This document shows, piece after piece, positions 52,399-62,992 of a stretch of 64,000 bases of DNA. The notes beneath the pieces were generated by a model. It saw nothing but the letters and a program-made list of their open reading frames with translations, was not told the DNA's origin and did no database searches. Source of the DNA: Ochromonas danica (lineage: Eukaryota > Sar > Chrysophyceae > Chromulinales > Chromulinaceae); contig VKHL01000029.1 of NCBI GenBank assembly GCA_015146655.1, positions 1 to 64,000 on the forward strand, written 5' to 3'. The first letter of the stretch is position 1, and every line of letters starts with the position of its first letter. The translations under genes and the position numbers were made by a program.

Positions 52399-53976
52399 TC
52401 AGCTCTTCGATGGGGTCTCAGAGTTCAAACCGCGGAGTTCGTCAAAGGGCTGCAGCAAATGGTCTTCCACTGCGGGTGCCATCGCCAACGCCAACGCGAA
52501 GCGCAGCGGCACGGCCAAGCGAGCGACTGCGAGGAAGAAAGCGCCCGCGCCCACGATAGCCGTCACGTCCTGCGAGTCGAGGTACTCCAACGACTGCAAG
52601 CCCGTCGCCTGTTGATACGTCCACAGCGCCAGCGGGTACATCGCCCAGAAGAGCACCTCCACGAGCACGTAAGACACAAACCCCGCGCGTCCCAGGCTTC
52701 TAACTTTCTCCCACGAGCCCTGCCAGTCCAAGCGATCCACCGCCCCGAAGGACAGCGCTGGCAGTGATGGCAAAGAGGAGGAGGAGGAGGAGGAGGACAA
52801 GAGGGACTCCAGGACTGTGCGGTTCTCCTCTGCGCTCACAGCGAAGCGGTCCACTGGGCCAGTCTCGTGCACGAGGTAGAAAGGGTCTGCCGTCTTGCCG
52901 CTGACGACTTCTGGGAAGGTTTCGAGCAGAGCAGCATCAGCGACAACTCTCTTGGCCTTTTCAACGGTCGACTCGATAGCAGAAGTCTGAAGAGCAGATG
53001 GAGCAGGAGGAGGAGGAGGAGGAGGTAAGGTGGCATGGTCTGGACCATGAGATACCGAAGCAGCTGCATCATAAGAGACAGAAGGAGAACGAGCAGATTG
53101 AGGAGCGCGGACAGGGGGAGGAGGAACAGGGGGAAGGGGGGGAGGAGGAGGAGGTCCAGGGTCATAAGGGTCAGGGATGGGGACAGGGACGGGGCGAGAG
53201 GCAGCTACAGCTACAGCTACAGTGCTAGAGACAGAGTTAGAGACAGTGTTGGAGACAGTGTCAGTGTTAGTGTTGGTGGCGGGGGCTTTGCTGGCGAGGC
53301 GGCGGTCTTCAATTTCTTTCAATTTGCGCTCCACAGCCTTGCGAGCGCTCTGCAAGTCTTCCTCCTTCCGCACCGCCTTCGCTGATCCGAGGAACGGGAA
53401 AGTCTTTCTGGACACGGCAGCGACCGCTCCAGCAGTTGTTGGCTTGGGGTCAGCAGCAGCAGCAGCAGCAGCAGCAGGAGGAGGAGGAGGGGAGGCGTTG
53501 ACCACGATTACGTCATCGTGTGCACCCGTTAGCTTCTCTTCGATCTTGTCCTGCTCGGCCAGCGCCTTGAGGCTGGACAAAGTCTCTTGCCTCGCTCTGT
53601 CGGGGTAATCGTCTCCCTTCGAGCGGAAGACCCGCTGCAGCAGTGCCACCAGCCAGCCAAGCGACCAGAACCAAAGCACTCGCACGGCACGGCGCAGCCA
53701 GGCAGGAGCCCATTGAGAGACTTTCTTCGGGCCGCGGCTCTGTCTCTTCCCTCCTCCTCCCCAGTGAACAGTCCGCGTCACTCCCAGCGCGTCGTGCAGG
53801 AAGTTCCGCAGCGCCGTCACAGAGGCCGGGGCGGGGGAAGGAGAAGGAAGACGAGAAAGAGAGCATCCTCTCGCCGCAAGTCTCGTGGGAGGGACTCGGA
53901 AGGCGTCGAGCTGGCGGGGCCACGCGGCCAACAGAACAGCCACGAGGCAGCGGCAGCAGAACTTCAACTTCTTCAT
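52399..53976 (-). CDS. Plastid-targeted proline-rich membrane protein
   Basis: An intronless gene of 525 residues from ATG 53976. The N-terminus is a signal peptide (KFCCRCLVAVLLAAWPRQLDA) followed directly by F26 in DA|FRVPPTRLAARG, the best example in this window of the heterokont ASAFAP-type plastid entry site. An amphipathic or membrane stretch (VLWFWSLGWLVALLQRVF) is followed by Ala/Thr/Val-rich and Pro-rich disordered sequence, parts coded by microsatellites. The conserved-looking C-terminal 110 residues (VRSLGRAGFVSYVLVEVLFW, then AMYPLALW, and ARLAVPLRFALALAMAP) have two membrane helices and resemble uncharacterised chloroplast FAM210/DUF1279-like proteins. Function is unknown. Confidence 0.8.
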   Translation of the reverse strand: MKKLKFCCRCLVAVLLAAWPRQLDAFRVPPTRLAARGCSLSRLPSPSPAPASVTALRNFLHDALGVTRTVHWGGGGKRQSRGPKKVSQWAPAWLRRAVRVLWFWSLGWLVALLQRVFRSKGDDYPDRARQETLSSLKALAEQDKIEEKLTGAHDDVIVVNASPPPPPAAAAAAAADPKPTTAGAVAAVSRKTFPFLGSAKAVRKEEDLQSARKAVERKLKEIEDRRLASKAPATNTNTDTVSNTVSNSVSSTVAVAVAASRPVPVPIPDPYDPGPPPPPPLPPVPPPPVRAPQSARSPSVSYDAAASVSHGPDHATLPPPPPPPAPSALQTSAIESTVEKAKRVVADAALLETFPEVVSGKTADPFYLVHETGPVDRFAVSAEENRTVLESLLSSSSSSSSLPSLPALSFGAVDRLDWQGSWEKVRSLGRAGFVSYVLVEVLFWAMYPLALWTYQQATGLQSLEYLDSQDVTAIVGAGAFFLAVARLAVPLRFALALAMAPAVEDHLLQPFDELRGLNSETPSKS

Positions 53977-54300
53977 TCCAGTCGATCAGTCGCTTGACCG
54001 AATGAATCTATTCGACTCCCTGAACGATCGCGCAGGGGTCACAGGCAGGAGGGCGAAGGACAGGCCGAGCAGTGAAGAGGATTCTTCTCTTCAAACAACG
54101 TTATCGTCCAGACCGCCCAGACCGTCTGGGGGCACTGCCAGCTGGCTGTTGACAAATTGTTACTTGCGTGGGGAACTATTTCGTTTTCGTGTTTCCGTTT
54201 GATCGTGTTTTCGTGTATTCGTTCGCTGCGCAACAAGCAGGTTGAGAAGAAAGTGAATGAGATTGGATGTCCTCCTTCTGCCACTTCCTCTGCTAGCGAC
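53977..54300. other. Divergent intergenic region, possible COQ4 5' sequence
   Basis: The COQ4 frame is open upstream of its first ATG for about 48 codons without another ATG, so an upstream exon encoding a mitochondrial presequence could lie here. I could not define one. Confidence 0.4.
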
Positions 54301-54996
54301 ATGAAGAGATACTTTGAACCTTACCGCCTTTCCCTGCTACAGAGAGCCTTCTTGATCCCTTACTTCAGCGCGGGGGCGATTCTGGACCCCACGCGAGGAG
54401 AGATGGTGGCTGGCCTGGGAGACGTCACGAACTGCCAAGCCGTGCAGCGCATGAAGGACAGCTTGATGCAGTCCGAGGCGGGGCGGTCTCTACTGCAAAG
54501 AAAGCCTCTGGTGACGGAGAAGTCTCTGGACTACCCGGCTCTGCGGCAGCTGCCTGAAGGCTCTCTGGGCCGCGGGTACGTGCTCTACATGGACAGCCAC
54601 GGCTTCTCCGCCGACGAGCGCCCGCCTGTGCGCTTCATGGAGGATGAAGACCTCGCCTACGTCATGACGAGGTACCGCCAAGTCCACGACTACTGGCACG
54701 TGCTCACTGGCTTGCCGCCCTCCGAGCTCGGCGAGATCGCGCAGAAGGCCTTCGAGTGGCGAGTGACGGGCCTGCCCATCGGACTGCTCAGCACGCTCTT
54801 CGGCCCGCTGCGCCTGCCCAGTGAAGAGAAGCGCCTCCTCTACCGGGTCTATCTGCCTTGGGCGATGCGCGCGGGCGCCAAGGCGGGCGACCTCTTGGCC
54901 TTCGACTACGAGGCGCACCTCTCCACGCCTGTCGACATCGTGAGGCAGATGCTCAACTTCGAGGCGCCTCCTCCTCTCCAATACAATCCCAAGTAA
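54301..54996 (+). CDS. COQ4: Coenzyme Q biosynthesis protein COQ4
   Basis: A frame of 231 residues from the first in-frame ATG at 54301. Conserved COQ4 features are present in order: SLLQRAFLIPYFSAGAI, DPTRGEMVAGLGDVT, LPEGSLGRGYVLYM, VRFMEDEDLAYVMTRYRQVH, and the metal-binding HDYWHVLTGLPPSELGE (H129, D130, H133, E145). FGPLRLPSEEKRLLYRVYLP and PWAMRAGAKAGDLLAFDYE complete the match to human COQ4. The protein acts in the mitochondrial CoQ synthome in ring decarboxylation and hydroxylation. A cleavable presequence is not obvious at this start, so the true start may be in an upstream exon. Confidence 0.93.
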   Translation: MKRYFEPYRLSLLQRAFLIPYFSAGAILDPTRGEMVAGLGDVTNCQAVQRMKDSLMQSEAGRSLLQRKPLVTEKSLDYPALRQLPEGSLGRGYVLYMDSHGFSADERPPVRFMEDEDLAYVMTRYRQVHDYWHVLTGLPPSELGEIAQKAFEWRVTGLPIGLLSTLFGPLRLPSEEKRLLYRVYLPWAMRAGAKAGDLLAFDYEAHLSTPVDIVRQMLNFEAPPPLQYNPK

Positions 54997-55092
54997 TCTT
55001 TGTACAAATCGTTAACCAAATACCAGTCCAACTGTGAAGACTTTATTTACAACATTAGACTACATGCACGAGACAAATGATTTGCACGAGAT

Positions 55093-56442
55093 TTACACTG
55101 ACTGTCCTCCTTCAATCGCGGAGATGCACTGCTCGATGGAGTGACCCTGTTGAACAGAGTCTAGACATCTATCGAGAGCGTCGCGATTGTTCGCCAGAAG
55201 GTCGTAGGCAGTCAGCGCAGACCAGCGGATGTGATCTTGCACCTCCTCAGGAGTGAGTCCCGGCTCCACGGAGGCTACGAGGTCGAGGAGACTTCGAACA
55301 TCTTGAGCGTTGCTACCAGACGCTTGCCCATGGCTTAAGCACTGCGCAACTGCTCCTGCAAGGTACACAACGGAGGCCCTCGCGATGGCCGACTGACTGA
55401 GAGGAGGACGACTAAACATCAACCTCGCGCCTTGATCACCAAGATCTCCCGATTGGCTGTTATAGAACATGACGGATGAGCCACTAGCTGCCTTAGAGAC
55501 GGACTTGAGAGGAAGTCCCAAAAGATAGCCCGCAACCAGCTTGCCTGCCTGTGCGGTTGCAGCTATTCGCTTCTCCTTCTCATCCAGAATGACTCGAGCA
55601 GCATTAACAATATCACCAAGTTTCTCCGGAGCTACCGATCCCAGAGCGACCAAGCTCAAGGGAAAGGCCGCGGAGAGGTAGCCCAAGATGAAGCCCAGCT
55701 CTCCGCCCACTTGCATCGAAGACAGTCCAAGAACAGTGCCTGAGGAAAGCGCCGCATAGAATACTGTCTGGTAGGGAAACCCCACGGCATCCAGACGGAG
55801 ACGAGCAGGTTCTATGCCTGTCTTCACTTGCAGCAGCGTCGCTGTTGCCTTCAGCGGGGTATCGACAGGGATGGGGAAGCTGTCCCACAGCCTCAGCCGC
55901 CCCACAGCTTTTAGCTCATTCAGACGCTCTGCGCATCTCAAAGGATCGCCTACAGCGACAAGACCGATCTCAATCGCCGGATTGAATGGGACCGCAGCTT
56001 GAGCTACGGCTGGCACATCGTCCACTACGATGACAGGCTGGACTGGAGACTTGATCGAAGCCTTGGGCTTGGAAATGAATTGCTGGATGAGTTCTTCGGG
56101 AATACCTTTGGCCTTGGCCTCTTCGTAGAGAGCGATCTCCATCATCTCCGCCTCTTGCCTCAGACGACTCGCTTTGTCGAGAAAGGAATCAGCGCGAGGC
56201 GCCGCGAAGCCTGGCATTAACTCATCTTGAGGCACTTGCACGGTAGCAGCATTGGCAGAGCTCGACTGAAGAGGTTCTTTGTTGGACTGGTACTTGTCGT
56301 TGGAGAAGAGGTCGGCGAAGGAAGAGGCCTGGAGCTGCTGGTGCGCTAGACTGGCTTTGTAAGAAATGGCGGGGTGGAAACCTGCCACCCAAGAAGAGAT
56401 GACCAGAAAGGCGGTCAGTGAACGAACGAGTGCTGCTTTCAT
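55093..56442 (-). CDS. Plastid M41/FtsH-like pseudopeptidase
   Basis: An intronless gene of 449 residues from ATG 56442. A signal peptide (ALVRSLTAFLVISSWVA) is followed by GFHPAISYKASLAHQQL, a heterokont plastid-type presequence. Residues 220-270 have two membrane helices (SGTVLGLSSMQVGGELGFIL; YLSAAFPLSLVALGS). The C-terminal 160 residues match plant chloroplast M41-like stress proteins: AGKLVAGYLLGLPLK, ASVVYLAGAVAQCLSHGQAS, DHIRWSALTAYDLL and SIEQCISAIE. At the place where peptidase M41 members have H-E-x-x-H this protein has A297-Q-A-G-K301, so all three zinc ligand or catalytic residues are changed. I infer a non-catalytic plastid membrane protein related to FtsH peptidases. Confidence 0.85.
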   Translation of the reverse strand: MKAALVRSLTAFLVISSWVAGFHPAISYKASLAHQQLQASSFADLFSNDKYQSNKEPLQSSSANAATVQVPQDELMPGFAAPRADSFLDKASRLRQEAEMMEIALYEEAKAKGIPEELIQQFISKPKASIKSPVQPVIVVDDVPAVAQAAVPFNPAIEIGLVAVGDPLRCAERLNELKAVGRLRLWDSFPIPVDTPLKATATLLQVKTGIEPARLRLDAVGFPYQTVFYAALSSGTVLGLSSMQVGGELGFILGYLSAAFPLSLVALGSVAPEKLGDIVNAARVILDEKEKRIAATAQAGKLVAGYLLGLPLKSVSKAASGSSVMFYNSQSGDLGDQGARLMFSRPPLSQSAIARASVVYLAGAVAQCLSHGQASGSNAQDVRSLLDLVASVEPGLTPEEVQDHIRWSALTAYDLLANNRDALDRCLDSVQQGHSIEQCISAIEGGQSV

Positions 56443-57216
56443 GGTATCGATTGTGAGAAGACATCACATGACATCACATGATATAGACTGACTCTGTGTC
56501 ATCGTGTTGTTGCTGTGCTGGGGAGAGAGTGCGCCACCTCAGCCGCAAGGAGAGGTGACGTCAGACTTCGGGGAGAGAAAAGAAACAGTTTCAACTGCGA
56601 ATTTGACAGTTCCGACTGCGCAGCACGAAACTCAAAAGTCCGTTCACAGCACCGCTTTTGTAGTTTTGCATTACAGTGCACAGGTACTGTAAGGTTGTAG
56701 GTATCATCATCATTGTTTCGGTATCATCGCACAGGGCCTGTATCGAGTGCTTCTTGTTACACAGGGCCACCAGGAAAAGGACTTACATGAGGGGGGGAGG
56801 GATGTACAGTATTCGTCCATTTTCTCCAAAAGCGTTTTGCTCTCACTTTAGTTTTGTTTTGTACTTTATCGCATGGCGGCACGCAGGGGAAAAGTGATTG
56901 CAAAGTGGACTTCAGTACTTCATGCTGGTGGTGGGAATTGGACAGGTTTGAGAGTTTGACGAAACTCAACACGTTGTATTTTGCAGCAGTTAGGTCTTAC
57001 AAGAGATTTGGACTAATGTCAAGATGCTTTATCGCATCCTTCGAATTACAACCAACCAAATACTAACTTTCTACTCATACGCAAAGATCCATTAATTGGA
57101 CTGTTCATTACTAGATATCAAATGATCAGAGATACACGCAAGCTTTGAATTTAGCCAGCAATCGATATACATTACAAAAAAAGATTGGAAAAATGTACCC
57201 ACGGACAAAGTCTGTC
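56443..57216. other. Intergenic region, nothing recognised
   Basis: This is the promoter side of the plastid M41-like gene and the 3' flank of the second kinase. It contains a G-rich run (GAGGGGGGGAGGGATG) near 56789-56804. Open frames of 60-70 codons show no family features. Confidence 0.5.
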
Positions 57217-59802
57217 TTAAACACCACGAACATGTTCAGAGGGAGAGTGAGCCCCCGCTGCAGACATGGCTCTCTCCTCGAGAATATGTTTGTAGGCGCG
57301 ATGGAAAGTGTCTACAGCAAAGGGCTTTTGGGAAAAGAAATCCACTCCAGCATCATAAGCCTCTGTAGCAGTATCAACGTCAGAGTTTGCCGAGACACCA
57401 ATGATGATTTGATAGAACTGATCTGGAGGAGAGCCCTCGCTGCGACGATGCCGTGCAGGGGACCGCGGCGAGGAGAGGCTCATTCTCTCAGGCCCACCCG
57501 GAGACTTTCGAGAAGTCGAGGAGCTCGCAGGCTTACGCAAGAGGGCATTTCCTTCAAGAGCACAGAGTTGCCTAATACGGCGAGTGGCCTCCAGTCCATC
57601 CATCACTGGCATTTGCAGATCCATCAACACTACATCGAAGCCTTTTCCGGTTGATTCCAGTCGCTCCAGTACCATTTTAACTGCCTCGGCGCCATTGGTG
57701 GCGGCGGAGACTGTATGCTTATGCCTCGTGAGCATCAAGCTCATCATTTTGAGGATAGTCGGGGAATCGTCCACAACGAGGACAGCCAAGGGCCACATAG
57801 AAGATTCTGTCTTTACCTCTGACAAAGCGCAACCAGCGTTCTGAAGACTCTGAGAAGCAGTTTCAATAGAGACAGATGTTGGCGAGGTTTCATTCTGCTG
57901 AGAAAGCGCTGCCCTCAAGCGCTCCTGCAGTGACTGCCCCACAGTCTCGGAGTTACGGGTCAGAGAAGTCCTCCGAACCATCAAAGCGTTCTCTTTCGGT
58001 TGAGGAAGCATCACCTGAGAGCTCTGATGATCTGGGCGATAAGGAATCTCAAACCAAAACAATGATCCTTGCATCCCATCTCTTCGTTGCTGGACACCAC
58101 AATTGCCTTCCAACGCCTCAATGCGCTTGGCTAGAGAAAACAAACCCAATCCCGTTCCTCCAGCTAAGCGTTGGGCTTGTTTGAACGGAGAGAAGAGAGA
58201 CTCCATGGCATCGTCCGAAAGACCAATGCCATGGTCTTCAACTTCGACGCTGAGAACGACTGTTCGATTGGATCCTTCGCGCACTATCTGAGACTTTTGG
58301 CTCTGCGCTTCCGCTCGGAATGAAGCCCAAGAGTACCGATTATAATCATCATTTGTGCACTCAGTAGTCAGTGTTGACTTAGACGTTGCATGTGAATACT
58401 CGTCATCTGATACAGCCTGTTTGGTCACGGAAATTGTCACACCACCGTCGTGCGAATACTTCACTGCATTGCTCAACAAACACAACACATTCTCCTGCAA
58501 CCACTGCTTGTCCGTGATGATGTGACTGCAAATATCCTTGCTCCAAGGCTCCAACACGATCGACACTCGTTGCTGGATGTCTTTCATGCAGTTCAACGGC
58601 AACAACAACGTCTCCATCAAATCGATCGTCTCATACTTAGGAACCAACTTCAAACCTTTCGATGCCTTCGTGTAGTCGATGCATCGATTGATCGTCATCA
58701 ACATGAAAGAGTTTGTTGTCTTCATGTTGTTGACGCAGTTCGATATAAACTCGACCAACTCTGCCACTTCTTCGCTCTCTGTGGCGATGGAGGCAGTAGA
58801 AGCACGAATCTTGGCGTTGAAATCTTCTACAAGATGGCCAATGCATTCTACCCCGCTGAAAAATGATGACAGCGGCTGTGTAGAGAAAAGCAGTCAGTTA
58901 ATGAGTCAACCGGCGCAATTAGTTTCAAACGAACTGGGGCTCACCGTTTTGAGGTCATGGGCCACGTTGGCAATCATATGCCGCAATTCCTCGGCGTTGG
59001 CTTCATCTGCGGCTTTTCCTCTCACCTCTAAGGTCTCTTGCAGCTTGAGGTAAGTGAAGAAGAGGAAGTAATTCGTTTTTCTGGCTTCGATTATCAAAAT
59101 GAGACTGCAGATGGCATACTGGAGGGCAAAGAGGATAGCTTGCGCCATATTGATATAGCAAGCAGCAAAGACCAAAGTCCCACTCGACAGAAACCACAAC
59201 AACGCTACGAAGGGGAAATGAGCTCCGCGGACAGTCATGGCATACAACAGTGGCATCATAGTAATGAGAGCGATCCGATCCATCGGCAAGCCACCCTCTG
59301 GAATGCAGTCCTCGTAGAAGATAGCCAAGGAGTGACTGCATGGGCCTTGCACGACTTGGAAGATTAATCGAAAGCACAGAGCAATCTCCACAACCAAAAT
59401 GAGCGCCTGATGATAGCGACTGATGAAGCGACTGGACGCCTCGCGCAGCTGCTGCCTCGACTGCCCCACAACTCTCTTGGCAAAGTAGTAGATAAGCCAG
59501 GAAGCTAGCACAATAGTCACTTCCACAACAGCGGCAGCCACGATTGAGGCCACGACTCGCTGCAATCGCAAGGAGTCCACCAAGGCCATCACGAAGAAAA
59601 ATATGGCGAAGAGTGAGATGTAGAGATTGGTGGTGAGAATGGAGGACAACGTCTCGTTATCTGCTGTGAACTGATGGTACTGTCTGCGCATGACGGGGTC
59701 TTTGATCACGCCCCACATGTTGACGCAGGCACTGGCTTTGGCTTCGATTTCCAAGGAGGAAGAAAACTGAACGCAGTCACAAGCTGGATCTGGAGCGATC
59801 AT
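57217..59802 (-). CDS. Hybrid histidine kinase, copy 2
   Basis: Exons 58945-59802 and 57217-58875 are joined by a 69-nt phase-0 intron, giving 838 residues from ATG 59802. The layout equals copy 1: a short cytosolic N-terminus, about six membrane helices (NLYISLFAIFFFVMALVDSL; FVALLWFLSSGTLVFAACYI), the H-box MIANVAHDLKT|PLSSFFSG with His at about 282 and the intron at the same position, an HATPase domain, and a receiver (LVVDDSPTILKMMSLMLTRH, DVVLMDLQMPVMDG, FSQKPFA). Compared with copy 1, an insert of about 28 residues lies between the N-box and G1 box, and the linker to the receiver differs. The sensor halves are only distantly alike, whereas two kinase segments are almost identical at DNA level. 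Confidence 0.95.
58030..58245 (-). repeat. Kinase conversion block 2, second copy
   Basis: This is the inverted partner of 49503-49718, with three synonymous differences over 216 bp by eye. Confidence 0.93.
58454..58713 (-). repeat. Kinase conversion block 1, second copy
   Basis: This is the inverted partner of 49119-49378, with one synonymous difference over 260 bp by eye. Confidence 0.93.
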
Positions 59803-60067
59803 TTTGGAGATTTCAATCGCAACAACCAGCACAAATGCAATAGGGTAATAAATAGTCTATGCTCCAGGAGAGGTGAAATACGGAAGAAATACAACCAGTT
59901 GATAGTCCCAGTGCTGCTGCTGTGTTGGTGGTGATTGACTGATTGCCACTGACTGACTGATTCAGAGAATGGTGAGTGAGTGAGCACAGTGAGTGAGGGA
60001 GTCGCGAGGTTCCGTGGTGCTGTGCGGCATTCAAAACGGTTAGCCTATTGTAATCGTTATTTTATTG

Positions 60068-62700
60068 TTACACACTAAAAGCTAACTTAGTTAGCGACTG
60101 TTCGGAAACCTGAGAGCGACTGTGTTGAACTCGATCTAAGTGATAACATGACAATCAAGAATGAGAATACACAGTCATTGTTATTTGGCTAAATCATCAG
60201 AAAGGACTTACCGATATCATCCGCTTTCGGATGCTTGAGAATGGTCACCTTTTCATCTTCAGAATCGTTCTCAGCAAGGATCTGTTGCAGCTTCTTCAAC
60301 TTCTCGGAGGTCAACTGCAGCCGCCCAGGCGGTTGGAGCGGAGGAATGCTGAAGTAGTTTGCGACATTGGCGCTTGCCCAGAGATAGTTGTTGCTCACAT
60401 GTTTACCAGCTTTCTTCATGTTCATGAGGATTTTCCTATTGGAAAGGGGCACTTCTGGCAGTTCTTTGCTCCTCTTCGCCCCAGCATTGGAACCTGCCTG
60501 GCCATCCCCATTGATAGAACTATTTACATCGCCAGCACCACCACTCGTTGCTCCTCCCATCGCAATCGTGTTGGGTACCCCCACATTAGCCTTGGGAGGG
60601 AAGGACGGCCGTGACACAGGCAATGCTGCACCACTGATTGGGTTAGGGCAGCTGCCGAGAGCACCATTGCTCGCGCGCTGAGTGTTCGTTAAAGGTCTTA
60701 ATTGAGTGGGATACTGATAGGTCTTAATGTTCGCTCCATTGCCACTGGGTCCTAACGCACCGGGATTTCTGCCCCCCAAATCCACCTCTGTTGATCCATC
60801 CAGATAGTCGTGAGCACAATAGACTGGTATACGATCAACCACCAAACGCCCGCCTCGAGCAACGCGAGCAGACAAGCGGTACTTCGAAGGAACAATAGGT
60901 TGAAACTGTGCATCTAGCTGCAGTTCTAAGGCATCTAGGTAGTCTGAGCATCTCACGAGCTCTCTTTCCCAGCGAAGATCTTCCTGGGCTGAGGATTGGA
61001 AGAAGTGTGGCCATTTAGGAGCACAAACATATCGAGGGCCATCCAGAGCGTCAGGAATCACTCTCAACACCTCCTCAGGGGCAACCGCTTCTGCTGCCCC
61101 ATTGGCAGAAGCAACAGAGGCTAATCGCATGGGCTCAGAAACCTCCTCACCAAATATGGAAGGCTGCGAATAGCCCAAAGTTCCTTGAATCGCCTGAGCT
61201 GCAACTTTAGCGTTGAGATTGGAAACAGAAAGTAGCTCATCAGGGGGAAGTGAGACAGGTTTGACTTCCTCGCTTTCCACCATTTGCACTACACCATTGT
61301 TCATGGTGTAAAAGACCAAGCGCTCCTTCACCTTCTTCTGTCGCTTGCGCTCATTGTTCGCTCCAGAGGATCGTCTACCAGCTGCCGTGCCTGCTTTCTC
61401 CCCTCCATCAACTGACTTGCCAACACGGCCTTTGCCATCCATAACTTTCTTCACAGCTGTTGCTCCACCTTCGCTGGTGGACAGCACTTCCTCTGCCTCT
61501 TCTTCCGCCAGCTGAGAGCTAACCACAGTCTCCACACAATCCGCAGCCTTGCCAACATCACTGCCACCATTTTCTGTCAGATTAGGAATCACTTCTTGGC
61601 TTCCCCAAATATGATCTAACTCAGGACGGTAGCCAACAAGGTCGGCTATCCGCATAACGGGCTTGTTCGTACTCTGCACTTCAAGAATGCGCCGCTCATT
61701 GATCTCAAACATTTGCCTAGCCGCTTTGAAATAGGTTTCTGTCATATTTTCTCGTTCTCGAATCAAATTGAGGATGAGCTCGACCTTGCTGAAGTCCTTC
61801 TTCAGCTGCTGCATTTTCCTGTCGCCAACATAATAACATCACCACACGTTAAGCCAGCAGCACGAAGAGGAAAGTTACAACAACTAACAGCTAACGAACT
61901 CACCGAAAAGATTCTAAATCATTCCTCTTTTGCTGCCGTCGCAGTCGATAGCGCTCTCGGTCACGAACTCTGAAGACTTGGTAGGGATTGGTATCAGAGG
62001 CCGAAGCTGCCGGCCAGTAGCGACGACACAGAGCTTTGCCAATCTTCTCTCTCCTGCTCACCCAGTACTTGTACAGCTCAGGAGTAATTCGATAACACCG
62101 GGTGGGATCGTATCCCAACTTCTCATTCATCACCTTCCAAGCTACTTGCTGGTTGATAATGATCAAAGAGGACCCCGTGGCTCTCTCGAAGGCATTGATG
62201 ACGGCCTCGAAGTCCTCACTGGACAATGCATCTGAAGGAAACCTATTGTTGAACTCCTCCAGCCAAGGCTGCGCACACACAATCCACCATATCAACAATA
62301 GGAAACAAGGCAGATTCGTGGAGAGCGGAGGCTCACCAGGTCGCAGTCTTCGATGAGGAAGAGAGAGAGCAGGTCGCAGTCCTCCGCTATGCGCTGCACA
62401 TGCTTGACATTCGTGGCTGAGGGGACAAACGAGGGGCTGACATAGGAGTCATAGTCCTCGTCGAGGAGGACATCGCAGACAGGGATATTGAGCACCTTCT
62501 TCTTCGTCATGGAGGACGACGGAGGGGGCGCCTGCACAGTGAGAGAATCGGTTAGAGCAGTGGCAGCGACGGGATGAGACCTGGTAATGCCTCACCTGTA
62601 CTCCCTTGCTCTCGATTGCCTTCCACTCGTCTTCATCTCGTACGAGAGGCATTGGGCGAGAGAAGTCGCAGAGGCGGAATTCGTCAGCTTTCGCAGCCAT
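60068..62700 (-). CDS. Enhancer-of-polycomb-like protein (EPL1/EPC, NuA4 subunit)
   Basis: Five exons (62596-62700, 62337-62531, 61904-62268, 60212-61818, 60068-60135) with introns of 64, 68, 85 and 76 nt give 779 residues. The N-terminus (FRLCDFSRPMPLVRDEDEW) is the EPL start. Across introns 2 and 3 the EPcA core reads YVSPSFVPSATNVKHVQRIA, DLPWLEEFNNRF, LSSEDFEAVINAFERATG, YKYWVSRREKIGKALCRRYW, DTNPYQVFRVRDRERYRLRR, then KMQQLKKDFSKVELILNLIR, in the order known for EPL1. EPL1 bridges the histone H4/H2A acetyltransferase module to chromatin. The Ala/Gly/Asn-rich second half is poorly conserved. The last exon is inferred from a strong GTAAGT donor at 60210-60211; without splicing the protein ends six residues later at 60189. 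Confidence 0.88.
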
Positions 62701-62992
62701 GGCACAAGGAGAAGAGGTCAAATTTCTCACACACTGAATTCCCCTCCTTCTCTCTTGAAATAATTAATCCCTTTCTTGGCAAGAGAATGGAAGACGAGAT
62801 GGCTTCGAATTGTCGACGAATTGATCTGATCGAACATCATCTCGACCTGCGAAGTTATTATTTTGCGCGCGAATATGGTCTTGGGTGAGAGAAGAACTTG
62901 GGAGATTTCTGAGGCAAAAGAGAGGTTTATAAGTCTGAATATTGGAGTATTCGGTTTTCCTTCCCTGGCCATTCGTCACAAATTGGACGAAA

